Assembly (NCBI RefSeq): GCF_051233475.1
Contig: NZ_JBKFGH010000022.1
Coordinates: forward strand, 111,727 to 175,726
Direction: 5' to 3'
Length of the DNA stretch: 64,000 bases
Source: Bacillus_BU sp051233475
GTDB lineage: Bacteria; Bacillota; Bacilli; Bacillales; Cytobacillaceae
Part shown: positions 45,062 through 55,200 of the stretch, piece after piece
How the letters are laid out: each line of letters starts with the position of its first letter
How positions within the stretch are numbered: position 1 is the stretch's first letter
The notes under the pieces: generated by a model
The model's database searches: none
The model's input: the letters and a program-made list of their open reading frames with translations, nothing else
What the model was told of the DNA's origin: nothing
Translations under genes and position numbers: made by a program

Positions 45062-45991
45062 TTGAAAAAATCATTATATGCGGATTTTTGTTTAATGCTC
45101 GTTGCTCTTGTGTGGGGAGCTACATTTGTTTTAGTCCAAAATGCCATCTCACTCCTTCCCCCTTTATCCTTTAATGGGGTTCGTTTTCTATTTGCTGCTA
45201 TATTGCTTGGCAGCTGGCTTTTCCTTTTTAAAAAGGATCAATTAAAATATTGGAACAAAAGATTACTGTTTTCTGGTTTTTTAATGGGTTTTTGGCTGTT
45301 TCTTGGCTATGCTACTCAAACCATGGGCTTATTGTATACAACCTCCTCAAATGCGGGTTTTATTACGGGCTTATCGGTTGTTTTAGTTCCGTTGTTTTCA
45401 TTATTTTTGTTAAAGCAGCGGCCTGGAGTAAATGCGATTGGCGGCGTTGTCCTTGCGACTTGGGGACTGTATTTGTTAACGATGACCAATTCAATGGCCT
45501 TAAACATCGGGGATTTCCTCGTCCTATTGTGTGCGATTAGCTTTGCTTTGCAAATCATTGTCACTGGAAAGTATAGCAGTTCCCACCCATCTTTATTATT
45601 AACGGTGGTGCAAATTTCAACGGTTGCGGTGTTGTCTAGCATTTCTGCGTTTCTTTTTGAAGATTGGCAGAGAGCATTTCAAGCGGAGATCTTATTCAAT
45701 CCTAACGTGATTGCCGCTCTGTTAGTAACTTCCATTTTTGCGACTGCTTTAGCCTTTTTCGCCCAGACTACCTTTCAAAAATATACTACAGCGACAAGGG
45801 TCGCGCTCATTTTCGCCCTTGAACCTGTGTTTGCAGCGTTAACTGCTTATTTTTGGGGTGGTGAACGACTATCAGGAAGTGCCATTATAGGGTGTGCGCT
45901 TATTTTTGCCGGAATGATTTTATCAGAGTTGCCAATTAAAAAATTATTTTCCATCAGTAAAGATAATCAGGCAGCTAAAAATATTTCTTAA
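45062..45991 (+). CDS. EamA/DMT family transporter
   Basis: The product is about 309 aa with ten predicted helices in two EamA repeats (VWGATFVLVQNAI near the start and a second half from about residue 150). The TTG at 45062-45064 lies about 7 nt after AGAGGTG; a GTG 9 nt earlier would overlap that site. It is probably a metabolite exporter; substrate unknown. It starts 20 bp after ypdQ. Confidence 0.87.
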   Translation: MKKSLYADFCLMLVALVWGATFVLVQNAISLLPPLSFNGVRFLFAAILLGSWLFLFKKDQLKYWNKRLLFSGFLMGFWLFLGYATQTMGLLYTTSSNAGFITGLSVVLVPLFSLFLLKQRPGVNAIGGVVLATWGLYLLTMTNSMALNIGDFLVLLCAISFALQIIVTGKYSSSHPSLLLTVVQISTVAVLSSISAFLFEDWQRAFQAEILFNPNVIAALLVTSIFATALAFFAQTTFQKYTTATRVALIFALEPVFAALTAYFWGGERLSGSAIIGCALIFAGMILSELPIKKLFSISKDNQAAKNIS

Positions 45992-45997
45992 AAATAA

Positions 45998-46036
45998 TAA
46001 ACGGCTGACCCAATTAAATTGGGTCAGCCGCTTTTA
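45998..46036. terminator. Bidirectional terminator after the EamA gene
   Basis: CGGCTGACCCAA pairs with TTGGGTCAGCCG around a short TTAA-type loop, with T/A runs on both sides. Confidence 0.85.
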
Positions 46037-46303
46037 TATGGAAATCAGTTCATTTTTTTTAACAAAATTAATCGCATCTTTACGTGACTTGACTTCGTTT
46101 TTCATTAATGTTTCTAATAAAGAAATATAAAAGCTTCCCTCAAACTGTCTTTGCGCTTTTAACGTAAGTTCAATTGCGGCAATGACCAGTTCATCTGAAG
46201 CATTGGTATAATGTTTACCAAAATATATAAAGCCTACTGCATCTTCTTGAAATTGAAAGCCCTTCCCCAGCAAGAAGCTTATGTATTCATCTACTGTCTG
46301 CAC
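46034..46303 (-). CDS. Hypothetical protein (about 89 aa)
   Basis: Not recognised with confidence. A GTG start at 46301-46303 follows AGGAGAGGAAGG; an ATG 33 nt upstream would place that site inside the gene. It is a soluble helical protein. It follows the YuiD-like gene closely and is probably cotranscribed with it. Confidence 0.65.
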   Translation of the reverse strand: MQTVDEYISFLLGKGFQFQEDAVGFIYFGKHYTNASDELVIAAIELTLKAQRQFEGSFYISLLETLMKNEVKSRKDAINFVKKNELISI

Positions 46304-46338
46304 TGACTTTATCCTTCCTCTCCTAACAACTAACATCT

Positions 46339-46830
46339 TTATAATTTTATCTTAAATTTCGACGTTTTTCTACGATTTTTTTCAAGCAAGTATCCAATTG
46401 TTCCGGTTGCTACCCCAAATAAAGCTCCACCAATTACTTCCTCCGGCTCATGGCCAAGCATTTCTTTTAATTTTTTTGGTGGCTTTTCCTCGAACTGAAC
46501 ACTTTCATCTTTTTTTATTTTTTCAACTAATTCATCAAGATCGTTTACTCTTAAAGTCAGTTCGCCAGCTTGCTTGCGGACCCCCTGGGCGTCGTACATT
46601 ACGATTAATCCATATACAAGTGACAAAGCAAAATCAACGGTAGGAAATCCTCTTTTTAAGGCTATATAGGTCGTTAATGAAGTTACACCCGCAGAATGTG
46701 AACTTGGCATGCCGCCAGTTTGAAAGAATACTTTTGGGTTCCATTGGCCTGTCTTCATGAAATGGATTGGAATTTTTAAAGCTTGAGCTAGAGTGATGCT
46801 CGTTAGGGCGATCGATACACCTTTATTCAT
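46339..46830 (-). CDS. Divergent PAP2 family membrane protein (YuiD-like, DUF212)
   Basis: The product is 163 aa. Phosphatase-like motifs GGMPSSHSAGV and VRKQAGE sit between membrane helices, with a GGxxFG C-terminal helix. The family is related to acid phosphatases of membrane lipids, but its activity is unproven. Confidence 0.87.
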   Translation of the reverse strand: MNKGVSIALTSITLAQALKIPIHFMKTGQWNPKVFFQTGGMPSSHSAGVTSLTTYIALKRGFPTVDFALSLVYGLIVMYDAQGVRKQAGELTLRVNDLDELVEKIKKDESVQFEEKPPKKLKEMLGHEPEEVIGGALFGVATGTIGYLLEKNRRKTSKFKIKL

Positions 46831-46946
46831 TTCTACTCACCTCTTTCATATTGTGAAGAAATATGAGTTGAATTATTCCGAAAGGGAACGATAAATGTGA
46901 AGTGGATTATTGCCAATGATTTGGTATTACGAAGGAGGTGGAACGG

Positions 46947-47078
46947 TTGAGTCGCCATAAAAACCGTGGTACAAAAGCACCTGGTGTTAACCCGCAGGGC
47001 TATGGTCAGGATGCTGAGTTTTCTGAAGAGCCAAAGAGCAAGTTGGAAAATGCCGCAAAGAAGACTAACAAAAAATAA
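46947..47078 (+). CDS. sspL: Small acid-soluble spore protein L (SspL-like)
   Basis: I translated a 43-aa frame from a TTG at 46947 preceded by AAGGAGGTGG. It starts MSRHKNRGTKAPGVNPQG and ends in KSKLENAAKKTNKK, matching the GVNPQG and KxxLExxAKKxNxK pattern of SspL. It is a forespore-specific minor spore protein. The position next to ypcP agrees with B. subtilis. This is direct evidence that the host forms endospores. Confidence 0.85.
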   Translation: MSRHKNRGTKAPGVNPQGYGQDAEFSEEPKSKLENAAKKTNKK

Positions 47079-47084
47079 AGAAAA

Positions 47085-47110
47085 AACTGCCGAAAGCCTC
47101 GGCAGTTTAA
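47085..47110. terminator. Bidirectional terminator between sspL and ypcP
   Basis: AACTGCCGA and TCGGCAGTT pair around AAGCC, with A/T flanks on both sides. Confidence 0.85.
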
Positions 47111-47116
47111 TTTCTT

Positions 47117-48010
47117 TTATCCGGCAAATTGTTGGTCAAAGTCGAGCAAACGATGCAGTCCCCGCATTTCGACCTCTTCAAATTTCGAAATAACTTTGTC
47201 TTGGTCTATTTTAAACAGTGCATCCTCCATATTATAGCTAACCGGAACATCACATTTGATTTCGGCAAGCTGTCTGCTTAAGTACAGCATGTCAAGATCT
47301 TGCTCAATTTTCGTTTTTTGCGATTTTGAGATTTGGTGGAGATTTGCAACAATCCCCTCGACATCCTCAAACTGAGTAAGCAGCTTTAACGCGGTTTTCT
47401 CACCGATTCCTTTAACACCTGGATAATTATCACTTGGGTCGCCCATTAGCGCCTTTAAATCAATCATTTGCTTAGGGGTAATGCCTTTTTCCTCAAAAAA
47501 CGTGTCTTTGGAATGGACTAAATAGTTTCCGAATCCTTTTTTCATTAAAATAACAAAAATATTGTTATCTAGAAGCTGCAGGATATCCTGGTCACCTGTT
47601 AAAATGTGGACGTTTGTTTGTTCACTTACACTACGAGCAATCGTGCCAATACAATCATCTGCCTCAAACCCACTGATTCCAATATTCGGTATATCAAATG
47701 AAGAAACGACTTCCTTAACCAAGTCAAATTGTGGAATCAATTCCACTGGCGCATCAGAACGATTCGCCTTATATTCGGGAAACATTTCGGTACGAAAGGT
47801 TTTACTGCCCATGTCCCAACAAACCGCTACATGTGATGGCTTAAACTTCGAAACGGCTGTTAAAAAGTGTTTTACAAACCCATTAACACCATTTGTAGGA
47901 ATACCTTTTGAATTAATCATAAATTGTCCTGTAACGGCTGTTGCAAAGTATGCTCGAAATAATAATGCCATACCGTCGACAAGCATTAAATTAGGTTTAT
48001 TGTTTTGCAT
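47117..48010 (-). CDS. ypcP: 5'-3' exonuclease (YpcP)
   Basis: The product is 297 aa. It equals the 5' nuclease domain of DNA polymerase I as a stand-alone protein: acidic metal ligands in LVDGMALLFR, GFEADDCIG, LTGDQDILQL and LMGDPSDNYPG, plus the H3TH GVKGIGEKTAL. It removes RNA primers and 5' flaps. Confidence 0.93.
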   Translation of the reverse strand: MQNNKPNLMLVDGMALLFRAYFATAVTGQFMINSKGIPTNGVNGFVKHFLTAVSKFKPSHVAVCWDMGSKTFRTEMFPEYKANRSDAPVELIPQFDLVKEVVSSFDIPNIGISGFEADDCIGTIARSVSEQTNVHILTGDQDILQLLDNNIFVILMKKGFGNYLVHSKDTFFEEKGITPKQMIDLKALMGDPSDNYPGVKGIGEKTALKLLTQFEDVEGIVANLHQISKSQKTKIEQDLDMLYLSRQLAEIKCDVPVSYNMEDALFKIDQDKVISKFEEVEMRGLHRLLDFDQQFAG

Positions 48011-48067
48011 GGATGTACCTCCAATTAATGAATAGCAAAGTTTATTATATCATGTTTGCTATAATCA

Positions 48068-49273
48068 TTAGACTGGAAATTTCCTTTCTTTTTCTAATTT
48101 ACGATGTAATACCTCTCCGATACGCTTCATGCCCTCAATGATTTTGTCTTTAGGCATATTCGAATAATTTAAACGTAAAGCATTTTTCTTTGTTCCATTC
48201 GGAAAAAATGGGGCACCAGGAACAAACGCAACATTATTTTCCAAACATTCAGCGAATAATTGCCCCGAATCTACAGAATCAGGAAGCTCAATCCAAATAA
48301 ATAATCCACCTTCCGGCTTACTGTAAGACAAATGCTTTGGAAAAAATTCTTCAATACAAGATAACATAACCGTACATCTTTCTTTATAGACAGCTTTGAT
48401 TTTATTAATGTGCTCTTCGATATCGTAAAGTTCCATATACTTTGCTGTAATTCTTTGAGCAAAGCTATCAGTGTGCAAGTCAGCTATTTGCTTAAAAGCA
48501 ACGTACTTATCAATGAAAGAATCGTCTGCACATATCCATCCAAGTCGAAGGCCAGGAGTAAAAATCTTTGAGAACGTACTCATATAAATTACTCTACCCT
48601 CTGTGTCGAAATGTTTTACAGGTGGGAGTGCGTCTCCAGCAAATCTTACAGCCCCATAGGGATTATCCTCTATAATCAGTACATCATATTGATTAGCAAG
48701 CTCAATCATTCTTTTTCGTCTTTCGAGTTTTAATGTGCGACCTGTAGGGTTTTGGAAATCTGGAATCGTATAGATAAATTTTGTGTTAGGATATTCTTGC
48801 AACTTTTTCTCCAGCTCTTCCATAACCATTCCATCATCATCCATCGCTACTTCAACAAATTTGGCATTATATGACTTGAATGCATTTATTGCTGCAAGAT
48901 AGGTTGGGCTTTCACAAATAATAATATCTCCCTCATTGATAAATAATCTTCCGGTGAGGTCGATTGCTTGCTGGGATCCTGATGTGATAAGAATATTTTC
49001 AACAGTCGTGTTGATCCCAATGGATTTCATTCTTTGACTAATAGCTTCCCTTAAAGGAATATATCCTTCCGTTGTACTATATTGAAGAGAAGCCGCACCT
49101 TCTTTATTCAATACAGCGTTGCATGCAATCTTAAGAGCGTCTACTGGAAACAACTCTGGTGCTGGCAGACCTCCCGCAAAAGAAATAACTTCTGGTCTTT
49201 CTGTTACTTTTAATATTTCACGTGTCTCAGAAGGTTTTACTAAACGAGCTCTCTCAGCATATTTATTTTTCAT
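48068..49273 (-). CDS. PLP-dependent aminotransferase (LysN/2-aminoadipate type)
   Basis: The product is 401 aa, fold type I subgroup without an HTH domain. The PLP lysine is in STFSKIFTPGLRLGW, with SGSQQAIDL and PDFQNPTG for cofactor and substrate. Substrate cannot be determined. It lies downstream of a MocR-type gene whose own terminator separates them. Confidence 0.88.
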   Translation of the reverse strand: MKNKYAERARLVKPSETREILKVTERPEVISFAGGLPAPELFPVDALKIACNAVLNKEGAASLQYSTTEGYIPLREAISQRMKSIGINTTVENILITSGSQQAIDLTGRLFINEGDIIICESPTYLAAINAFKSYNAKFVEVAMDDDGMVMEELEKKLQEYPNTKFIYTIPDFQNPTGRTLKLERRKRMIELANQYDVLIIEDNPYGAVRFAGDALPPVKHFDTEGRVIYMSTFSKIFTPGLRLGWICADDSFIDKYVAFKQIADLHTDSFAQRITAKYMELYDIEEHINKIKAVYKERCTVMLSCIEEFFPKHLSYSKPEGGLFIWIELPDSVDSGQLFAECLENNVAFVPGAPFFPNGTKKNALRLNYSNMPKDKIIEGMKRIGEVLHRKLEKERKFPV

Positions 49274-49358
49274 TTAAAACTACCCCTTTTTTATTTTTTA
49301 CCATTTTCCTTACTCTGATCGCTACCTGCCCAAATAGTTTGAATCATCATAACACGCA

Positions 49359-49391
49359 CAAAAAAGCCATACAATATTATAATTGTATGGC
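49359..49391 (-). terminator. Terminator of the MocR-type gene
   Basis: On the minus strand GCCATACAAT and ATTGTATGGC pair around a short AT loop and are followed by TTTTTTGTG. Confidence 0.8.
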
Positions 49392-49399
49392 GAACAATA

Positions 49400-50788
49400 T
49401 TAGGTAAGGTCGTTTAGCAAACGTTTAAGAATCATCAATCCTTGCTCAAGCTCTTTGATCGTTTTTGGTGCACAGACAGAAACCCTTACAGCACGCTCTG
49501 GACAACTATTTCCAACTACAAAACGTTCAGCCGCATACACTTGTACCCCCTGTTGTGCAGCTAACGTTTCAAATTCAGCACCTGTAATCTTGCCTGGTAA
49601 TAGCAGCCAACGAAAGATGCCTGTCTCATCACCCTGGCACGTATAGTCTGCCAAATATTGATTTACGAGTTGGTTTCTGAGAATGGTTTGCTGCCGATGA
49701 CCCTCAATTAAGACTTCAAGTTGATTTGATACAATCGTTCGTGCTGCCAGTTCTGCTAATAGCGGGGACACTGTTATATTTAAGTTATAAAGTGCCTTTG
49801 AAATCTTCTCCTTGAATTGACTCGGCACGGCTATATAGGCTAGTCGTAACCCTGGTGCTAAGACTTTCGATAAACTTGCAATATAGATGACCTGTTCCGG
49901 GGCAAATGATGCGACTGCCGGAAGTGGTTGTTTGTTTAGAAGATGATACGATGCATCTTCAATAATGAACTGATTATACTTTTTGGCAATGGCTGCAATC
50001 ATTTTTCGATTCTTAACAGACATAAAGGAAGCTGTCGGATTATGATAATCTGGGATCAAGTAAATGCCTTTAATATTTTCATTTTTACACGCATATTCAA
50101 AGGATGTTGGACTCATTTCATCGTTCTCTGCTTTTATTGGTACGATTTGCACACTAAGCATTGCGGCAACCGTTTTTAAGCCAGGGTACGTATGCTGGTC
50201 AACACCAATGCGGTCTCCAGGCTGACAAAGACTTGCCAATGTAGCAGCAATCGCATTTTGCCCCCCATTTGCAAATAAAATGTGATCAGCGGTTGTTTCA
50301 AACCTACCTCTTCGGATTAGCTTTATTGCAGCATCCTTTTGCCAAAGGTTTTCGCCAGACCGACCATAACCAAACCATTTTTGATAATCCGTGTCTTGAA
50401 GCATACTTTTTAATTGGAGTAGCAGTGGCTCGTAAGAAGCATTATCTGGTAGTGTAGCTCCCATTTCAATTAAATGCTTCGATTTTGTATCCTGAAGTAA
50501 ATACACATTCGATAACGCATCATACGATACAAATGTGCCACTGCCGACAGCTGCACTTAGCAAGCCCTTTAACTCACAAACTTTAAAAGCCTTTGATATG
50601 GTACTTAAATTTAAATCCAAATAGTCGGCCAATTCTCGCTGAGGAGGAAGTTTTGTTCCAGGTAATAGAACTCCGTTTAAGATATCCTGTTCCAATTGCC
50701 GTGCGAGTGCTTGATAAATAGGCTTTTGAGTTTTATCAATCAATGGCCTCCAGCTCATCGGATAGTTTTCGAAAGAATTAATCGGCAT
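49400..50788 (-). CDS. MocR/GntR-type transcriptional regulator with aminotransferase domain
   Basis: The product is 462 aa. A winged-helix GntR domain (about 22-92, PIYQALARQLEQDI and LPPQRELADYLDLNLSTISKAF) is fused to a fold type I aminotransferase-like domain with the PLP lysine in ASLSKVLAPGLRLAY. MocR proteins sense an amino-acid-type ligand through PLP. The likely target is the aminotransferase gene downstream or itself. An in-frame ATG at codon 11 is an alternative start. Confidence 0.9.
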   Translation of the reverse strand: MPINSFENYPMSWRPLIDKTQKPIYQALARQLEQDILNGVLLPGTKLPPQRELADYLDLNLSTISKAFKVCELKGLLSAAVGSGTFVSYDALSNVYLLQDTKSKHLIEMGATLPDNASYEPLLLQLKSMLQDTDYQKWFGYGRSGENLWQKDAAIKLIRRGRFETTADHILFANGGQNAIAATLASLCQPGDRIGVDQHTYPGLKTVAAMLSVQIVPIKAENDEMSPTSFEYACKNENIKGIYLIPDYHNPTASFMSVKNRKMIAAIAKKYNQFIIEDASYHLLNKQPLPAVASFAPEQVIYIASLSKVLAPGLRLAYIAVPSQFKEKISKALYNLNITVSPLLAELAARTIVSNQLEVLIEGHRQQTILRNQLVNQYLADYTCQGDETGIFRWLLLPGKITGAEFETLAAQQGVQVYAAERFVVGNSCPERAVRVSVCAPKTIKELEQGLMILKRLLNDLT

Positions 50789-50944
50789 GATAAGCTTCCT
50801 TTTTCAGACAATTTTTTAATATATGTACATCGTTAATTATATGCTTTGGACCGTTTATTGTACTAACCACTTTAATAGCATTTCTTCACAATCTTATTTT
50901 CCACATTAATATCATTTTTGCTTCGGTAGCCGTAAGAAAGTTAG

Positions 50945-51134
50945 ATGATCGGGCGGACACAGAGGACCTTATTTTGATACATTCCTGCTTTTTATTGCAA
51001 TTAAAGGACACAGAGTTTCTTATTTATGACTAAACAAGTGAATAATCAGCATTTATTCACAAATAAAGAATCTGGTGTCCGCTAACCTCTCTAAAAGCAC
51101 ATTTTTTATCAAAATAACAGATTATATGTCCGCT
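50945..51134. repeat. Dispersed palindromic GCGGACA repeat, copy 3
   Basis: One direct unit (GCGGACACAGAGGACCTTAT) and a degenerate second one (AAAGGACACAGAGTTTCTTA) are followed by inverted units ending in GGTGTCCGC and TATATGTCCGC. It has the same layout as the copies at 2.2 and 36.8 kb but is more diverged. The rest of this 430-bp gap holds only the adjoining terminator. Confidence 0.7.
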
Positions 51135-51167
51135 CATATAAAGAAACCACTTTACCTGCACTCCAAG

Positions 51168-51206
51168 GTAAAAAAATGACGTATGCCAAAAACATACGTC
51201 ATTTTC
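51168..51206 (-). terminator. Intrinsic terminator of the sulfurtransferase gene
   Basis: AATGACGTATG and CATACGTCATT pair perfectly around CCAAAAA, with T-rich sequence after it on the minus strand. Confidence 0.85.
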
Positions 51207-51220
51207 TCTAATTCACATGA

Positions 51221-52057
51221 TTATTTTCCGGTATGAACCTCATTTTCATCATAGGAAATCCAATCACTAAAGCTGCCGACATACAGCCTTACATTTTCAT
51301 AACCGGCTTCTTTAAGCGCAATAAAATTGGGGGTCGCTGTTACACCTGAGCCGCAATAAACGATTAAAGGCTGCTGTTTGGAATATTCCTCAAACCGCTT
51401 TTCCTGTTCTGAAGCAGTTTTGTAAAATCCTTTTTCCAAGCCCTCGACCCAATTCTTATTAACCGCACCAGGAATGTGCCCTGCTTTCTTATCGATTGGT
51501 TCTTCAATGCCTTGAAATCTTTTTGGATCGCGTGAATCGATCAACACAATCTCACCATTGTTGTCTGAAACCACTTGTTTGACATCTTGAAAGGATGCGA
51601 TAATATCTTGATTAATTTGAACGTCAAAGGAAGCGGCTGGGTAAGACGGTATTTCATTATCAACTGGGTATCCTGCTTCTTTCCATGCCGCATAGCCTCC
51701 ATTTAATACGGCCACTTTCCCGTGACCAAGATAGTTTAACAGCCAGTATAACCTTGCCGCAAAGGCTCCGTCTCCTTGATCATAAGCAATGACTGTCGTA
51801 TCTGAATCAATCCCAGCCTGTTCAAGTTTGCCCTTGAGCTCGTTAATATCTGGCAATGGATGCCTTCCGCCATGGTCTGTTACAGGAGCAGATAGATCAT
51901 GTTCGAGGTGCAAGTAAACCGCCCCGGATATGTGATCAGCTAAGTATTCCTTCTTTCCTTCATCCGGTTTGCCGAGATAAAACCGGCAATCTACAACCCT
52001 AACTTTAGGATCGGATAAATGTTGCTTCAACCACTCGTTATCGACTATTGCTCTCAC
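51221..52057 (-). CDS. Sulfurtransferase (two rhodanese domains)
   Basis: The product is 278 aa from a GTG start at 52055-52057, with GGAGGGCAAG upstream; extending further would run through the preceding gene. Of the two rhodanese domains only the C-terminal one has the catalytic Cys, in VYCGSGVTAT, the thiosulfate/3-mercaptopyruvate type loop. It overlaps the small Cys-rich gene upstream by 4 bp, suggesting coupled expression. Confidence 0.92.
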   Translation of the reverse strand: MRAIVDNEWLKQHLSDPKVRVVDCRFYLGKPDEGKKEYLADHISGAVYLHLEHDLSAPVTDHGGRHPLPDINELKGKLEQAGIDSDTTVIAYDQGDGAFAARLYWLLNYLGHGKVAVLNGGYAAWKEAGYPVDNEIPSYPAASFDVQINQDIIASFQDVKQVVSDNNGEIVLIDSRDPKRFQGIEEPIDKKAGHIPGAVNKNWVEGLEKGFYKTASEQEKRFEEYSKQQPLIVYCGSGVTATPNFIALKEAGYENVRLYVGSFSDWISYDENEVHTGK

Positions 52058-52251
52058 GATACTTGCCCTCCTTGATCTTTGGCCCCTTTTTCCATTAACC
52101 TCTGAACATGTTCCTTCGGTGTCCAGCATTGGAATTGATAGTTGGGCTGGGTACTATAGCCCAGCCTGCCGCAGAAGTACTTCATCCCTATTTGCTTTTT
52201 TTCCATTTTAAAATGAACACATGTTGCACAAGCATGAAAACGATTGTTCAT
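52054..52251 (-). CDS. Small four-cysteine protein coupled to the sulfurtransferase
   Basis: The product is 65 aa and not recognised. Cys8 and Cys11 (CATC), Cys27 and Cys42 could hold a metal or accept sulfur. Its stop overlaps the sulfurtransferase GTG start by 4 bp. Confidence 0.75.
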   Translation of the reverse strand: MNNRFHACATCVHFKMEKKQIGMKYFCGRLGYSTQPNYQFQCWTPKEHVQRLMEKGAKDQGGQVS

Positions 52252-52295
52252 GGCTCCCCCTAATTGAAAACACGAGAGTATTCTAGTAACAAAGA

Positions 52296-55200
52296 TTAGT
52301 TAAAATGCCTGATTTGCTTATCCACTTCCAATAATGTTTCAATTGGAAACTCATCGCTAAGAGAGGCAATCACACCTTCATAATATTCATCAATTTGCTC
52401 AGAAATATGGGTAATCATTTTAGCCGTTTCCTGTTCAAGGGCACTAATATAAAAAGCCTTTACTTGCTCCCCTTCAAATTGCAAGTAATCGTCTGCAGGG
52501 GTTCCGAGCACCGTTTCAAGCTCTTCTTGCATCAATTTTTTCTCATTCTTTTCGAAGAAGGATTTTGCATTTTTAAAGAAAGAAAGTGCCTTTTGGAACA
52601 TCTTCATATCTAAAGATTGGAAGGCAGTTTCAACCTTCAGACCGTCCATTTTTTGTGACTCAAACGGAGAAAAAGATAGACCCTCATTCTTTTCCCGTAG
52701 TTCCTCAGTAAGGTGCTGATAGCGATCCTTTAATATTTTTCCGATGAAGGCCTCTAATCTTAACGTAGTGGCTCTTATCTCTTGGGAAAAGTCAAACCCA
52801 ATGGATTCGATTAATTCCTGCAATGCCATTTGCAGCGCTTTTTTCATATTGCGACCGTCTTCCTTCAACACGGCCGGACTGAACGATTCTTTAAAAAAGT
52901 CACCAAAGCGGAAAAAGACTCTTTGCTTAATATAGTAGAGAAGTTCATCTGCTTCTTGGGTTAACCGCTTCTTCAAGAAGGCATCCGATTGTTCGCCAAT
53001 GAATTTGTGCATTTCTTCATGCTCGCTAATCGCCGCTAAACGTTTTGCCTCTTTTACTGATTTATCTTCCTGAGCAGATGAAATCATTTGGTTTAAAATT
53101 TGAACAGCACGGGCATGTTCTGCCTTAGCTGCATCGACTACCATTTCCTTCAAATCTCCGGAAATAAAATGGTAGAAGGCATTTTCGAACTGTTCAATCC
53201 GTGAAGCATTAGAGCTTAGCTGCCCTAGTTTTTCCTGAATCGCCAGTAAACTCGAAATCGCAAACATGTTTGGCTTTCTTATTCCATAACCAACCAATTG
53301 ATCTTTAACATATTCAATAACGGTTGACATTTCTTCCTCACTATTGGCCAAATCAATCGCATTAATAATAAAGAACATTTTATCGAGCTCAAAGGTATCC
53401 TTTACCCGGCCTAATTGAATTAAGAATTCACGGTCAGCCTTTGAAAAGGCATGATTGTAATACGTTACAAAGAGAATGGCATCTGAACTTTTAATGTATT
53501 CAAAAGCAACATTGGTATGGCGGGCATTGATTGAATCAGCCCCTGGAGTATCTACCAAAGTGATTCCTTCTCTTGTTAACGGACAATCAAAGTAAACATC
53601 AATCCATTCTACTAAACATGACTTTTCTTCCAAAGCCACAAAATCACGAAATGCTGCTAAATCTGTTTCTATTATTTGACCAAGACGAGATTCATAGTTG
53701 CTGTAGCCATTATAGAATGCTCTTAAAAAGGCATAATGGACCTTGCTATAGGCATCTAAATGTTCCTCTGTCCCTAATACTTTTTCAATCGCAGATAAAG
53801 CTGCTGCAAAATGGGCCGCATCAAAATCAAAAACTTCCAATGATCGTCTTACATCATCGAGGAGCACTTCTGGATTTTTTAGTTTAACTAACACCGTTCC
53901 ATGCGGGTGACTCTCATCGACTGGCTTTATTCTATTAATGGCTGCTGTTGTAGGGTTTGGTGAAACAGGCAAGATTTTTTCGCCAATCAAAGCGTTAGCG
54001 AACGAAGACTTTCCTGCACTGAAGGCTCCGAACAAGGCAACCGTAAATTGTTGACTTTCCAGACGTTCCGCTCTTACCTTTAATTCAGCTGAAATCTTAT
54101 CCAATCCGGGAATGGAATGAATACTTTGTCCTGAAAACCGCAGGTGTGAAACGATTTTCTCCACTTGCTGTTTAGAAATGACAGTTGTTGAGTCTGATTG
54201 TGGTAGCTCAATTAATATAGAAGAATCTGTTTTTTGTTCCTTTGCTTCAGCATCTTCCAATGAATTACGAACCACTTCTACTTCCTCTTCTGAATCGTTT
54301 GAAATCGCTTCGGCTAATTGTGAGAATACTGTTAAATCCATTTGTTCATTTAATGCTCGTTCAATTGTCTTAGCGATCTGTTCATGATGCGAGAAAAAGG
54401 AGTCTAATTGAATGAGAGCAGCTTGAAATTCACTTAATTCGGCAAGCTCCGCCTTTAACTTGCTCACTGCAATAGAATTTTTCTTAGTTAATTCCTGAAG
54501 GTAAAGCGCCTTCATTTCGGCCATGCTATTTCTCGAAAGCCTTTTAATTGAATTCGCTACATCATTCGTATAATTAAGAACATATTCACCAGAAAGTCTC
54601 GCCCCTGGCTTTAAATTCTTTTCAAGAAGTTCATCGTCTAAGTTAACTTTAACTGATTGGGCGGCTTCAATTAATTCAGGCTGTTCAGTACCGCTTTCCT
54701 TTAATGTTTTAAGCGCAAATTCCCGCAAATGCCACTCGATTTGCGACTTCACTCTTTCGGATAAATCTTGAAATAAACGTTCACGTCTTTGTTGTCTTTC
54801 TTGTTCGGTTTTATTTTTGGCAAAAAAGAGACCGACTTTGAAATCAGACTGATTCGCTTCTATATAGGATTGTGCCAACTCCCTTGTTTGAAAAGGCATA
54901 ATGTAAGCATTATCTAAGATGCTGTCAATTTCCTCATTAAAGGCTTGGCCCGCCTCTTCAACAGCCTTCGCCATGTCTTGAAGTGCATTTTCAACTTGAG
55001 CAATCCGATTCTGTAAATTGTCGCGTTCTTCCTCGCTCATCGCAGAAAGCTGTTCTTCAAGTGTGCTGATTTTTTCTTCATCACGTTCTTTGATCATTTT
55101 TAAGTGGTCAGCTGTTAATTTAACGAGCGACTGATAGATTGTGTTCGGAAGACTTTCCTCACGAGCCGCAATTTTTGCATGGAGCTGCCCTTGTAAATCA

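Noticed and set aside
47562..48035. Plus-strand frame of 157 codons opposite ypcP
   Set aside because: It is antisense to a clear 5' nuclease gene, with no independent support.
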